A stretch of 64,000 nt of DNA, from the NCBI RefSeq assembly GCF_030272615.1, contig NC_081412.1:141652747-141716746 (forward strand). Direction: 5' to 3'. The translations under genes were made by a program, and so were the position numbers. The notes beneath the pieces were generated by a model that did not search any database, was not told the DNA's origin, and saw nothing but the letters and a program-made list of their open reading frames with translations. Source of the stretch: Cryptomeria japonica (Eukaryota > Streptophyta > Pinopsida > Cupressales > Cupressaceae). This document shows positions 12,039-24,558 of this stretch, in pieces. Each line of letters begins with the position of its first letter. The stretch's first letter is position 1.

Positions 12039-12620
12039 TTATGTGAGAATAGGATGGTCACCTGGAAGTGGAGCTTCAGCCAACTGATCTGCAATGACTT
12101 GTCCCTTGATTGCCTTTCTGTCCACATATTTGATGTCAAACTCACTTAGGAGCATGACCCATTTGGCCGTTCTATTAGTGAGAGCAGCTTTTGATGGGAG
12201 ATATTTAAGTGGATCAATTTTAGCAATTAATTTTGTCTTTTTGTTTAGCATATAGTGTTGTAGTTTCTGTGTGCTAAACACTAATGCCAAACATGCTCTT
12301 TCAATGGGGGTGTAATTGAGTTCATATCCTACCAATGTCCGACTAATGTAGTAAATAGCATGTTCCTTCCCTTCATCATCTATTTGTGCTAGTAATGCCC
12401 CCAATGCCACTGTAGTAGCACATATGTACAAAATGAGGGGTTTTCCAGGGGTAGGTGGCATCAAAACTGGAGGTGACGCTAGATATTCTTTTAATTTCTC
12501 AAAGGCCTTTTGACATAAGTAGTCCCATTTGAATTTTGTGTCTTTACGCAACAAGTGTGCAAATGGATGGCACTTGTCTATTAGCTGTGAAATGAAATGT
12601 CTGACAAACTGGAGTTTTCC
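12039..12620 (-). pseudogene. First (retroviral-type) RNase H of element 2
   Basis: Same frame as RT. Visible are KWDYLCQKAFEKLKEYLASP (connection), then LILYICATTVALGALLAQ, HAIYYISRTLVGYELNYT, IERACLALVF and VIADQLAEAPLPGDH. The first catalytic Asp, present as TTD in element 1, is Thr here (TTV). Loss of catalytic residues in this domain is known for Tat elements, which carry a second RNase H downstream. Confidence 0.75.
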
Positions 12621-13814
12621 CTAGAGACTACATAGTTGTTTGAGAGTTCTTGGCGGAGGGATTTCCATAATAGCTTTTACCTTTGCGGGATCAACCTCGA
12701 TGCCTTTGCAGGAAACAATGAATCCTAGTAGTTTTCTTGATGTGATGCCAAACACACACTTTTTGGGATTTAGGTGCAGCTTGTATTTTTCCAATCTTTC
12801 AAAGATTTGTTTTAGAATAGGGATGTGCTCTTGTCTTGTCTTGGATTTGCCTAGTAGATCATCCATGTAGTCCTCCATAATTTTGTGCAAGAGGTCATGA
12901 AAAATTGTTGTCATTGCACATTGATATGTAGCTCCAGCATTTTTAAGGCCAAAAGGCATGACCCAGTAATAGAAGGTACCCCATGGTGTTGTGAATGCGG
13001 TTTTATGTTGATCCTCATCTGCTATCCTGATTTGGTTGTATCTGAAAAACCCATCCATTAGCGATAGCATTTCATGTCCTGTTGTAAGGTCCACAATCAT
13101 GTCTATATTGGGGAGCAGGAAATCATCTTTAGGACAAGCTCTATTTAGATCTCGGAAATTTGTGTAGATACAGATGCCCCTGACAGGTTTGCCAACATGT
13201 ACAATATTAGAGACCCATTCAGTGTAGTCTATGGGTTTGATGAATTCTACATCTAACATCTTTTGGAGTTCCGCCTTGACCAGAAGAGCAATATGTGGGT
13301 GCATTTTGCACAGTTTTTGTTTTATAGGTTTTGCATCTGGGCAGACGGTGAGATTGTGAACCACCAAGGTACGATCCAACCCTGGTATATCAAAATAGGA
13401 CCATGCAAAATTGATTTTTACCTTTGTAAGGAAGTTGATGAAGTCTTGTTTCTCTATTTCTGTGAGGGATTTGGTAATGAGCACATTTTTTGGAATGACT
13501 TCGGTGCCCATGTTGATGTTGTCTGTTTCTTCTATCAGCAAATTTGATTTGTCTTGTGGAATGTAACCAATGGTAGGGAGGTCAAGTCCCTCATCGTCAA
13601 GTGCCTTTTCCAAGTTTTCACTTTTGGATACGCCCTTTGTTTTTATTTTTTGTTCATCCAAAGGTGCCTCAGGGAGGTTTTTACCTAGGGAATCATGTCT
13701 TTTCTTTTTATTATCTTTTTTGTGGCTAAGGGTATTGACCTGACTACCAAAGTACCCCTTTTCATGTAGTTGAATACCATTGATTCTGTTACAATCTTCC
13801 AGGTTTCGCGCCAT
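12621..13814 (-). pseudogene. Reverse transcriptase of element 2
   Basis: An almost complete RT: FAWSYFDIPGLDRTLVVHNL, KQKLCKMHPHIALLVKAEL, FRDLNRACPKDDFLLPNID, MPFGLKNAGATYQCAMTT and the catalytic box EDYMDDLLGKS (YMDD), then LNPKKCVFGITSRKLLGFI. The piece ends at a TAG (12621-12623) within the RT-RNase H connection, and the frame continues directly into RNase H. The open segment spans 397 residues, including N-terminal linker sequence. The RT palm looks intact, but the flanking stops prevent a normal polyprotein. Confidence 0.88.
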
Positions 13815-14672
13815 CAGGAGAGCAATGAGAGTATTATCATCGATGCAAATATCTAAAGTGGGTTTGTCTCATTGGCCCCAGTCAATGAGTTCAGGATGGA
13901 CAAGATGTAGCTCATGTGAAGTGGGAGGGGTTATGAGGGTAATGGTATTGATGTAAGTGTCAAAGAAAATATCTTTCTCATATTCATAAGGCATTTCATG
14001 GAATTCCTCTTCATCAGTGCTTTTGATATCCGAAGAAGGACTAGAAGGGGCACCAACAATAGTAATCTTAGGCACCGAGGTGTACCCCAAGCCTCTATTG
14101 TATCTATAGGAGATAGGATTTATGGGTGCTTTTCTTCCTTTTTCCTCTGGTCTTAGGTCGTATCCTTTGTATCCCATTTTTTCAACTATGGCATATGCTT
14201 TTGGGTACATTTTATTGGGTACTTTCACTGCCTCATCATCCTCTTCCCAGTACAATTAGGAAGAGACATCCACTTCTTCAAGACTCTCCTCATTAAGTGG
14301 GCCCCATTGCTAGAAGGTGGTATTTTGGCATTGTATGACTGGTTTTGGGTCCTTTTTGAGCTCCTTTGGTTTGCCAAATGACTTAGGAGAGAGAGGGAGG
14401 TTGCCTATTAATAAGACGTCCTCCAATTTGTATTCTCCATAGCCATTGTCCAAGATATTGATTTGATTATTTGGTTGGGATGATGTGGAGGCAACATTTG
14501 ATGTGTCAGATGGAGGCATTGGTGAGGGTCTATTTAATGGGAAATGATATGGATGGTTTTCCTCTAGGAGTTTGCAATAATGGAAGGGTTGTGGATCACT
14601 TTTGATAGTTATCTCTCTTCCATTGAAGGGGAATTTGATGCATTGGTGATAGGTGGAAGGTACAACCTTCAA
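13815..14672 (-). pseudogene. Protease-RT linker of element 2
   Basis: Two open pieces in the gag-pol frame (14310-14672, starting near STYHQCIKFPFNGREI, and 13869-14255, acidic with EEDDEAVKVP and STDEEEFHEMPYEYEKD) are separated by stops. The first is the end of the protease-proximal domain shared with element 1 (STYHQCVKFPYDGREI there). The second is an acidic spacer of unknown function. A TGA follows just before the RT piece. Confidence 0.6.
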
Positions 14673-15245
14673 AGAGTGAATCCATGGCTAACCAAGGAGA
14701 ATGTTGTAGGGGAGATCAAGATCTAGTACTTGGCAAGGGGTTTCAATTGTAATGGGGCCCACTTGAAGAGGTAAGGTGATCATGCCCTTTGAAACTCTTT
14801 CTGCATCATCATATGCCTTTATTGTGATCCTTCCCGATGTGTCTATCAGATCCTCAGAAAATCTCAATTGTTTTATTAATTTGTATGTACATAGATTAAG
14901 CCTGGATCCACCGTCTATCAGGATATGTTTGACCTTATGCTTGTGGATAAGAGCTTCGATGTGCGAAGGTTTGTTATGGTCTTCATTTGTGGGAGCATCT
15001 TTGGAGGTAAATACAAGGTGCTGCTAGGTAGTAAGGTTTCCAATGAGGGCTTGGAATTGGGTGGCATTGATGTTATCAGGAACACGTGATTCGAGAAAGG
15101 ATTATTCCAAAATTTCTTTATGGACTAGGGAAGTTTGAAGAAGTTCCAAAATGAAGATTTGAGCAGGGGTCTTCCCAAGTTAGTCCAGGAGGTCATATCG
15201 GGGGGTGGAAGACATGGGCGGGGGGTTTGGTGGGGAAGGGACTTC
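14673..15245 (-). pseudogene. Protease region of element 2
   Basis: In the same frame as gag, the minus strand shows HILIDGGSRLNLCTYKLI (retropepsin D-G-G core) near 14.9 kb, AYDDAERVSKGMITLP, and PYNILLG before the next open piece. Several in-frame stops interrupt it. The role would be polyprotein cleavage; this copy is inactive. Confidence 0.65.
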
Positions 15246-17474
15246 TTAGATGGTGACTTTACCTTGACATGTAGTTACATTGCAGTCATTCTGTAAATGG
15301 GAGGTGGAAGGCGTGGTGCCTTGAATGGCTATCCTAGCAAGATTTGGTTTTTTTTGGGAAGGAGGATTAACTCCTTCGATGGTTATGACATTGACATGAG
15401 TGTCTGTAGGTTCAATGCGACCTACTAAAAAATCAAAGTCGGTTATGTGATTAGTGTAGTCATAACCCATTGCATTAGATGATGAGCATTTTCCTTTATC
15501 ATGCTTCGAGAAGGGTTCCTGGTACATTTTGAGTTTGTCATTGTTATTACCAGGTTTTGTATTTGCTACTTCAATCTCACCTTTATCAATGAGATCTTGT
15601 ATGTAGATCTTTAGTTTCATACACTTTTGTGTATCATGTCCCTTGATACGACGGTATTCACAATACTCATTTTTATTATACCATCTTGGTTTAGGTTGAT
15701 TGGGGTCAAACGGGCGAGTGATTGGAAAAACCACTACACCTGCTTGGACAAGCTTTTGAAACACCCTTTCAATAGGCTCAGCAAGAGAAGTGAAGTCCCT
15801 TGGGGTCCTGTTATTCGATCGGGGTGGTCATCCCTAGATTAAGACATCATTGTGAGGTTTTTGGGATTGATTTTGATTATTTTGATTATTGAATTGATGA
15901 TTATTGGTGGTGGATTTTGGGGGAGCGGCCACAGTTTGGACTCACTTTGCATTAGTTACACCATCATTGACCACGTTTTTGTTCTTAGACCAGAATTTTG
16001 GCTTGTCTTTATGATAAGAGGAAGAACTTTGTGTTGATTTCTGGTAATGTTTCAAGGTTCCTTCCTCCAACAAGACACGTTCGAGGGCAAGGCCTTTATC
16101 GGTCAATTTTTGGAAGGATTTGATATATTGGGATATTAAGGGTCTCGAAAGTTCAGGCACCAAGTTCTTTTGAAATAGCTCAATTTGATGTTGTTATGGC
16201 ATGTCCCACTAGAATTTTTTGATAAGATGTCACCATCTTTGTAGGAAATTGGCAAAAGTTTCTCCGGGACTTTGTTTTGTATTGCATAGGTCCATCATAG
16301 AAACATCTTTAACCATGTTGTAAGCATAGTGGGCCACAAATTTTTTTACCAAATCTGGAAAGGAGACAATGAAACCTCGCAGTAGAGATGAGAACCATGC
16401 CAGGGCATCTCCCATGAGACTCTTGGAAAAGAGTCTGCGAAGATAAAGGTCACTATAGGAGACTTCTTGGCATAAGATGTGGAATTCTCGGACATGGTCA
16501 CGGGGGTCTCCTTTGCCTTCATACTTGGTGAATTTGCGGATCTCAAATCCTGGGGGATAGGGTGCAACTGATATAGACGGGTCGTAAGGATAAGGGCAAA
16601 ACTCTTCAAACGAGTAAGTTTTCCTTTTATTAGTCCTTTGTTTCATGTCCTTGATGATATTTTTCATGTCTTGAATTTCCTTGATGAGGTCTTGTTGTGG
16701 ACTTTGATAATGATGATCTATATTTGCCCCAAGAATTGGGTGAGCCAAAGAAGGTGCACCACCACCAATGTATTGATATGATGAGGAGGTAGGAACGTAG
16801 GATGTGAGGACCGATGTCGCAAGGATTTGTGTGATAGTTGGTTGTGGTCTGCAAACTATTGTGATGGGATTGAGTACGGTCCAGATGAAATTTGCGACAT
16901 TGTTGGCAAGAAGGGAAGTTTGTGGAATAGAAATATGTGGTTGAATGGAAGAAGATGGTATAGAAGTTTCTTGGAGAATAGATGAGATTGGATGTGATAG
17001 TGGTATAGATGGTAAGGAGGAAGAAGGTGGGATGGAGACCATGGTGAGAGGTGCCATAGGTGGCATTGTTTGAGCTTGGATGATTGATGGAGCTGCAATA
17101 GATTGAGTCTGAATAGTAGGTGCAACACTTTGTGTAGGAGCGAGGTCTCCTTGTGGTTGTTTGAAGAGAGTGTATCTATTAAATTCAGGCAGAAGTTGAG
17201 CTCCACTCTCAAGGAGAGTTTTTAGAAGTGCAGTAATATTGTGTTGAATAAACTTTTCCATCATCTCTTGGTTATAAGAATCTGCTAGGAAAGTTTGCAC
17301 TTCTGGAGAAAGTTCATCTTGGCTAACCATGTTAGGATTTTGGCTTTGATCTTGATTGCTAGGTTGCCCACTTTGTGTAGGATCTTGCATGGGATCTTCA
17401 TATAGGGCACTCATGTCCGGCATGCCATATTGTTGTTCAGCCATCTTTCTCTTTTGGGATCGAGTTGTAACCAT
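15246..17474 (-). pseudogene. gag of element 2
   Basis: The ATG at 17474 gives MVTTRSQKRKMAEQQ, matching the MPVTRSQ start of the sister gag. After a Pro/Ser/Gln-rich region of about 250 residues comes the gag core (FTKYEGKGDPRDHVREFH, then LAWFSSLLRG, then NTKQSPGETFANFLQRW). The frame then meets TGA at 16230, followed within 35 bases by further stops, and resumes in the same frame at 16163 (QKLTDKGLALERVLLEEG) and 15764. The zinc knuckle reads YCEYRRIKGHDTQKC; the sister copy has His where this has the first Arg, so a zinc ligand is probably lost. Only stops, no frameshift, separate the pieces. Confidence 0.8.
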
Positions 17475-20327
17475 ACATGAATAACCTTGGAAAAGTTAGG
17501 AGGAGGAAATTTGTGATGAAAGGACTTAGCAAGATATTTGTGGAATTTTGGATTTTGTCTTTTATGAGAAAGGATTTTGTTGATTGGTATGGTTCTTGGA
17601 TTAGAGCCTGGATTTGATTAGGATTTTGACACCTTAGTCCTTGGATGAGGATTTTAGGTGGTGGATGCAACCACAAGTAAGGTGATGGCCAAGTTGTGTA
17701 GAATTTAGACCTTGGATTGATGATTAAAAAGCCTCTCTTATACCAAGGGTTGGCTAATGACCCTAAGCAAAGTAAAGACGTGAGTTAAGAATCTTGATCG
17801 ACTCAAAAGGATTAGACAAAAGGTACTTGGAGAGGATTCCCCTTCAAGCACAAGATCCAATTGATTAATGATGAGGTCTAAATGGAATTTCACAAGGCAT
17901 GTAACCTTAACGCGAGGTTAAATTGCATTAGAGGATGATTGGATTTGAATTTTGATAATTGATTTGATAGTGTAGGGAGATTGATTTGATGTGCTAAGTC
18001 CTTGGGAAATTTGAGGATGATTGATGGAGGAGGAGGTATAGTAGTGATGGCTTAGAAGAAACTTGATTACTAGGTTGTCTTTGGCATGAACATAACTTAA
18101 TGGAGGATCGATTCGAATGGCAAGTTGTATGAAGGGATACAACCACCCTAATTTAGACAATAGTAGGTGTTTCAAAGGACAAACTTGAATGTTGATGGAG
18201 AGGATGGACTCTTAGCTTCTCTCTTGGGCTTATGAAACATGGGACGAATGGAGTTTTGATGCAATTTTGGACTTTATGTGGGTAATGACTTGGACAATTG
18301 TTTGTGTCTTGACAAGTGTTTTTGCAAAGTGTTTGGGGATAGTGATATGTTTTTAGTCTTCTCTTGGCAAGTATGTATTAAACAAAGAAAACACAATGAT
18401 CAAATGCATATTATCTCAAAGACACTCATGCTCATATACAACATTCTTAAGGTTGACAAGGAAAATAGTCATTGGATCCCAATCGGTTTCCCAGCTACGC
18501 TTACCCAGAGAAGACACTTAGATGCTTGACCCCACTGGCTCCCCTCCACGACACTCACTTCTCATGGCAGCCAGGCATCAATTCCCATGAAAACTCCTCA
18601 TGACGAACTTTGTGTCTCTACTGAGGGCCATAAAAATATGGGCGGCTTCAGAGGTCCGACCTCCTGCACCAATGACTAGAAGGTTTTTGGCCACTATGAC
18701 AAGGTGTTTAGTAAGTCTTCCCGTTAGGAGCTACCCTTCGAAGTTGCGCAAGCGCAATTGAGGCCTATAGCCCAATGAAGCACCAAGAACTTAGTAGTCA
18801 TGCAAGTGTGATTGAGATCTCTAGGATCCTACTAAGCACCCAATGTGAGAGCGAACTCTCATATAGCCCCAACCATTGACCCTTTCATAGTCAATGGCCT
18901 ATTTATTATAGTGAGTTGGGAACCCCAGGTCCGGGTGTACTCACTTGGGTCATTCCCGTCTTACCTTCTCAAAGAGCAAGTTGGGAGGGCAGGCCCACTA
19001 GAGGTAAACATGCAATCAAACAAGAAAAGGTTGGAGGGTCTGGATTTCTAATTGTCTAGCTAGACGAGAGCATACTCTCCTACCTTTACGTTTTTCTTAA
19101 AGGCACATAAGACAATGGTTCATTCCATTTTAATTAATATCTAGGTGCCTAATTTAAATAAATGCATAATGTTTGGTTGGATTTCTTAGGCAACCTGCAA
19201 AACAACTTGATTAGTAGTTTGAAAAATAGAGTCTTGAACAAGCGTCCTGCAAAAGACAACAAAATGACAAAAATATTAATTTTTTTGAATTTTTTGGAAT
19301 AAGTAGAAAAACACGAATAAAAACTTTTTTACTAATGACAAATGTGGATTTGGAGGAAAATTTGATGGGTAAATGGTGCTTGACTAGGTTTTTGCTACTT
19401 TCCAAGGGATAAGTAAGCAAAAAATGGGGATTTTGGAGGAGAGATGAACGAATCGAAAAATTTGTCCAAGAGAGACAAAGAAGCAAAAGTTGGAGATGGA
19501 CAATATGGGAAAATTTGGAGGTGATTGGATAAAAGGGGAAGGATTTATGGAAAACCCTAAAAATAGAGGAATGTAGGATTTTGGACTTCAAAAAGTGGAT
19601 TTTGGGATAAGGCCCCCAAGGAAGGAAATGTGCAAAATGGAAATATGGGGGATCTAGTGAAGTTTGGAGGAAAATGAAGTGAAGATAAAGCAGATATGGC
19701 GAAAAAACAGAATATATATATATATATATTTTTTTTTAATTCCTAAATTTAATAGAGCAGACAATCGCGCTAAACATAATTGAAAAGTGCCAAAGGTCTG
19801 GATTTCTGATTGTCTAGATAAACAAGAGCATACTTTCCTACTTTCACACTTTCCTGCAAATAGGCAGATTATTTAAAACTAAACAGATTAAAACTGAATA
19901 AAGGTGTAGACAGACATTATTTAAAACTAAATAGAGCTACGGACAGACAGATTATTAAGACTAAACAGATGATTAAAATAAACAAAGTTGCTAACTGACA
20001 GATTATTAAAACTAAACAGATTATTAGAACTAAACAGAGCAGCTTACAGACAGATTATTAAAACTAAACATATTAGATAACAGAAAAGGAAAAAAAATGC
20101 AGTTGAGCTGATATGCAGAAACAAAAAATAAATAGAAGTGAGAAAATGCAGGAGAGGAAGAATGAGGAGATAGAAGAATTTTATGGGTGGATGCCCAAAT
20201 TTTTTTGAATTTCTCTTGCAATCGCACCAAATTCCTGAAATAGTTGCGCTAGAAATAGTCGCGAACCTACGAAAAAAAAAACTTCACAAAAAAAAAAACT
20301 CAAAAAAAATCGTTAAATTCGGGATGT
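17475..20327 (-). other. 5' leader of element 2
   Basis: This noncoding leader lies between PBS and gag ATG. It is homologous in its middle part to the element 1 leader. A block at about 19865-20070 holds around ten irregular copies of a CAGATTATTAAAACTAAA-like word. Single GCGCTA words appear near 19768 and 20246, so the motif expanded in element 1 is present here at low copy. A short TA run lies near 19711. Confidence 0.55.
19865..20070. repeat. Irregular CAGATTATTAAAACTAAA repeat block
   Basis: The word ACAGATTATT(A)AAACTAAA recurs about ten times with variable spacers, such as 'gacagac' and 'gagcta'. It lies in the LTR-proximal part of the element 2 leader, roughly where element 1 carries its GCGCTA array. 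Confidence 0.7.
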
Positions 20328-20347
20328 GGGTCCCACCGGGCGTGCCA
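20328..20347 (-). other. Primer binding site of element 2
   Basis: The minus strand reads TGGCACGCCCGGTGGGACC three bases inside the LTR end. It is similar in placement and composition to the element 1 PBS but differs in sequence. Confidence 0.6.
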
Positions 20348-20350
20348 AAA

Positions 20351-21632
20351 TGAAGAGAGAAAAAAAGACCTATGAGGTGGATTAGTTAATAAGCATGGAA
20401 ATATATGAAATCTAAGACATAATTTGAAATGCATGAAAACATGAATAATGAAAATGTATATACCTCACACAAACCTTTTACCTTCTCCTTCAAATGGAGC
20501 TTGATGAAATGAAGGCACCCTTGGATGATGCTCCACTTGATGTGCTCCTCTTGCTTGCTTGATGCGGATGGCTCTCCAATGTTGTACACAAATGGAATGG
20601 ATTTGGAAGATGAAGGAAATGAGATGATTAAGTGTGGATGTAGGATGATTTTGACATGATAAGGATGCTAAAATGATTTTTCTAGGCTCAAAAGGGTAGC
20701 ATAAGATTACTGAACTTGGAGATGATGAATGGAGGGATGAATTCCTCAATTTATAGGAAGAGGAGAGGAAGAATGGATGGCTAGGATGGAATCAAGATGA
20801 AGGGCTAGGATTGCTTGTGAGCTCACACAAGGCCCAAGAGAGGGTGTCGAGACCAAGAGATATGCCTTAAAGGCATTTCTTGTCTCCACACTCCTCAAGG
20901 CACATTGGAAAGACTTTCCAAGGTACCTTGAGAAGAGCAAAGTGCATTGGGAAGACTTCTCGATGTGCCTTGAGAGGAGCAAGGGATGTGACATTCCTTG
21001 AAGAATGGGGAGGAGGAATTTAAAATTATCCAAAAAGGGATAGTCAGGGGGATTGGAGGTATAAGAAGGAATTAAAAATTCCTTGGGAGAGGAGATGCCT
21101 AGAGGATTGTGAGATTTTGAAGATCTCACATTCACCTAGGAAAAGAGCATTAAAAGCTAGTGGTTGGATGGAATGGACAAGGAGTTGACTTCATGGCTAA
21201 TCATGATGATTAGCCATTAGCAACTCATTAGGAGGGGGATTAAAGGAAATGTTAGGTGGGATTAGGATTTGTAGGAGAATTTGACTAGGAGAGAGAATGA
21301 GTGGAGGGAATTAAAAATTAGAAGAATAAGGTTAAGTGAGTTTAGGGAGTTTCTAAAAAAATTTATTAGGTTAATGATGAGTTAAGAAGATGATTTGTAG
21401 GAATCATGTAGGTTAGCTAATTAATTGAAATTAATTAGCCAAGAAGAAGATTTGTGAGGATTTAATCTTTTAGAAGAATAAAAAAAGGGATTGATTTATT
21501 AAATAAATCAGTCACATGCTATAGTGACAATATCAATTATATTTAATTAATATTGAGGAGAATTAGAATTAACATAATTAATTATGTGAGGAATTAAAAA
21601 TAATTAAAAATAATTATTTTTAAGTGTCTACA
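20351..21632 (-). repeat. 5' LTR of element 2
   Basis: On the minus strand it starts TGTAGACACTTAAAAAT and ends ...CTCTCTTCA, then TTT and the PBS. Length is about 1.28 kb. It shares layout and some words with the element 1 LTR (same TGTAGACA start, and a related 'ggatggYYaggatKgaat' segment near 20.77 kb and 9.1 kb) but is clearly diverged. It contains a degenerate 42-bp direct repeat around 20897-20985. Confidence 0.7.
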
Positions 21633-21834
21633 CAACATACCACTTAGGACACCATATGACCCCACAAGGTCATATAGTTTCCTAAGAGGTCATATAGGGT
21701 CCTAAGGGGCCACACATGTGTGACCCCTTAGGACTCCATATCACCCCTTTTAAAGTCCTAGTAGGTACAACACACTGCTTAGGACACCATATGACCTCAT
21801 AGGGTCATATAGTATCCTAAGGGGTCAAATAATA
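21633..21834. repeat. Short palindromic tandem block between elements 2 and 3
   Basis: About 200 bp between the two elements is built from a repeated phrase like CTTAGGACACCATATGACC...GGTCATATAGT-TCCTAAGGGG. CATATGACC and GGTCATATAG form imperfect hairpins, and the phrase occurs three to four times. It is probably part of an older repeat that received the insertions. Confidence 0.6.
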
Positions 21835-24320
21835 TGTGAGGCCTCACCTCGACTCAGTCTGACATTCAGTGGATTTTATATTTTAGATTATTATGGATAC
21901 TTTATTTTGATGCATTTTGAGACTTAGAACTTATATGATTTCAGGATTTGGATAACATTTCTATGATTTGATGATTTACTTACATGCTTTATGAGATAGA
22001 ACACTACATGATTATTAGATAGAATGATATTGCAATGATAGATGTCATTATTGAATTTGCAGGACTTTACTCTGAATATAGAACTATGATGTATGTTTAG
22101 TTTATGTGAATTGGGATGAAAATTGCTTATGTGAAATTGTTTGATAAAAGATGTATTCAATCTGTGCAGATGAAAATTGTATGCAAGTAATGATGTGTAT
22201 TGTTATATTATTGAATTATATTATATATGGATATTTGGAAGTACTAATGTGTAAATTGAGATGCATAGGAAATTTACCATGTGACCATGGAAAATTACGG
22301 AGAATCAAACCTAGACTTATGTACGTTCGTAAAGCCAGGGTTTGTCTATTTGGAGAGACAACACCCCGTTTGTGTTGTATTTTATTCGTAACAGTATATG
22401 ATGCATGAGTGTTAAGTGTTATTTAATTTTATTGTGTAAAAGCCTCAAGAGACAATTTCATGTTTTATTTTTGTAAAAGTGTTTTATTTGTGTCACTTGA
22501 CATGTGTGTATTTAAATTTAAATGTTTTATTTTGTCTCTTGGTGGGAAAGTGTTTAATTATAGTTTTCTTAATAAATTAATGTGTTGTCATAAATACTTT
22601 GGGAATATAATATTTGGAGTGGTCAACTTATGTTTGACCCGAAAATAAACTTTAGAGGGGTTTAAAATGGGTTAAATGAACACCTAGGGGTAGTTTAATA
22701 GGGTTTCCTAAAGCCCATAAGGTATACCTAGGGGTTAGGGGTAATTTTAGGCAAGTTTCTACTTTATAATGATCTTTTTAACGCTTTAAAAATTGGTTTT
22801 TTTGAGTTGAGCGAAAATTGAAAATTGAAGTTAAATCAAATCTAGATTTTTCCTTTTGGAAGGAGAGTCTTTTTGCATTTTGCTTTCTTTCTTCTTTTTG
22901 TTTTTTTTTAGAATCCTGTGAGAACTTAGAGAGTGAGCTTCTTAAAGAAGATTTTTGGGAATAGCAGGGTAATCACCCACTCTCCATTTTTGGAGACAGA
23001 AGAAAATTTGGAAAGAAAATAATGTTATGAAATAGAGAAATTGAATAAGGGTAGAAGGAAAAAGATTTGTGGATTGGGCAGCTCTTCATCAGATATCATA
23101 ATAACCTTTGGGCAGATTAATGTTGGTTTCAATTATTATTTGTAATGTCTTCTTCTTGTTTATGTATGGAAGTTGTTTGTATAAGAAATCTGTGTTCTTG
23201 AAAGTTATGTTTGAAAAACTCTTGGTATTTTTGCTTTATGAAAATGTTGTGTTTTGGGAATTTTCTCAAGATCTCTTACTCTTGGGAGAGAAGAGGATCT
23301 TGAGGGTGGTAGCAGTGACAGCCCTCGAGTGAGAGACTCTCTTTTGAGAGCGATCACAAGGGATCTTTGTGTGACCCTTGCTGCATGGCCTGTTTGTGCA
23401 ATGGGGGTCATAAGGAGGGATAAAAGGCTAGAATGCCTTTGGGGGGCATAAGGAATAAAGGGTTGAGATTCTTGATATTTTTATTGTGCCATGAGGTGGC
23501 TTCTTGTTTATTTCATACTTGCAGTTCTCCTCAGGGTATTGGTCCACTACCACCCTTTGAAAATGTTCATCACTAGAGTGTGGTGCTGTGAAAGCCAAGT
23601 TGGGAATGTGTCTGAAAAGAATCTGTATGCAATGCTTTCTATGTGTTTGCCTGTTTGTTACCCGTCTAGGAATTGGTTCTCCGAGCTCGGGGGTGGCTAC
23701 CAGTTAGCCTAGCCTGGGAGGTGAGCACTCCGTGGTCATATTTGTGTTTTCTATTATGCAGGAAAATCAGAGGAAAGAGAATAGGAACCATGAAAAGGCA
23801 CTGAAGATTATTATGGAAGATACTTAAATTCAGTTGCAGATGTTTGTTTAAAGTTGTTATAGAAATATGCCTCATTCATAGTAAAGAGAAGCAAGTTGTA
23901 ATTTGTGAAAGTAGACTTGAAGTTTTATTGTTGTGACTATTCAGAGAAACATCCTGTAAATTGGTAGAATATCTTAGAGTTGTTTTAAAAAAAAAAAAAA
24001 AAAAGCTTGTTTATTTCTACTTCCAGTTGATGGTAAAATTTAAAGTTATTTTGTGTTGCATGCAAAAGCTTCTTGTGTTTTGGAAAGAAATAAAAGAATA
24101 GATTTCAATTAAATTTTATCTGTATTTTTACTTGTGGCAAAATAGAAGTTTATTTATGCTAAAAGATTTTAAGTAATTTAATGGAAAAAGATGTTTTATG
24201 TAAATATTTTATTAGAAAAAAAAAAAAATCAATGAAATTCTTTTTATTCCAGAAAAGTATATTGTATCTTTTTAAAAAGTATTCTAAATTGTTTTTTTTA
24301 GTTATCATTGATTTAAAAGG

Positions 24321-24353
<33 letters not shown>

Positions 24354-24525
24354 CTGATTAAACTTAATGTTTTTCCTTTTATTATAATAGTTTTAAAAAA
24401 AAAAATTTGCATGTAAATCTCTTTTTAAAAAAAAAATACATATTCATATTGAAATATTTTCACCATTTTTAACTGTGGATATAAATTTATATAAATATAA
24501 ATATATTTATATATATATATAAATT

Positions 24526-24558
<33 letters not shown>

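Larger units (their letters stand above)
10016..21632 (-). mobile_element. Tat-type Ty3/gypsy retrotransposon (element 2)
   Basis: Minus strand order: 5' LTR (21632 to 20351), PBS, leader of 2.85 kb, gag, protease, acidic linker, RT, RNase H, a second archaeal-type RNase H, integrase and a 3' UTR that ends where the LTR of element 1 begins (10015). The dual RNase H is diagnostic of the Tat lineage. No 3' LTR matching 20351-21632 is visible at the left. The simplest reading is that element 1 inserted into this element's 3' UTR and the rest lies beyond the window. A deletion, or a tandem arrangement, is the alternative. Confidence 0.8.

Noticed and set aside
21924-23875. Set of small frames duplicated at 30652-32603
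   Set aside because: They are in the two LTRs of element 3 and are duplicated because LTRs are duplicated. None has a recognisable domain.
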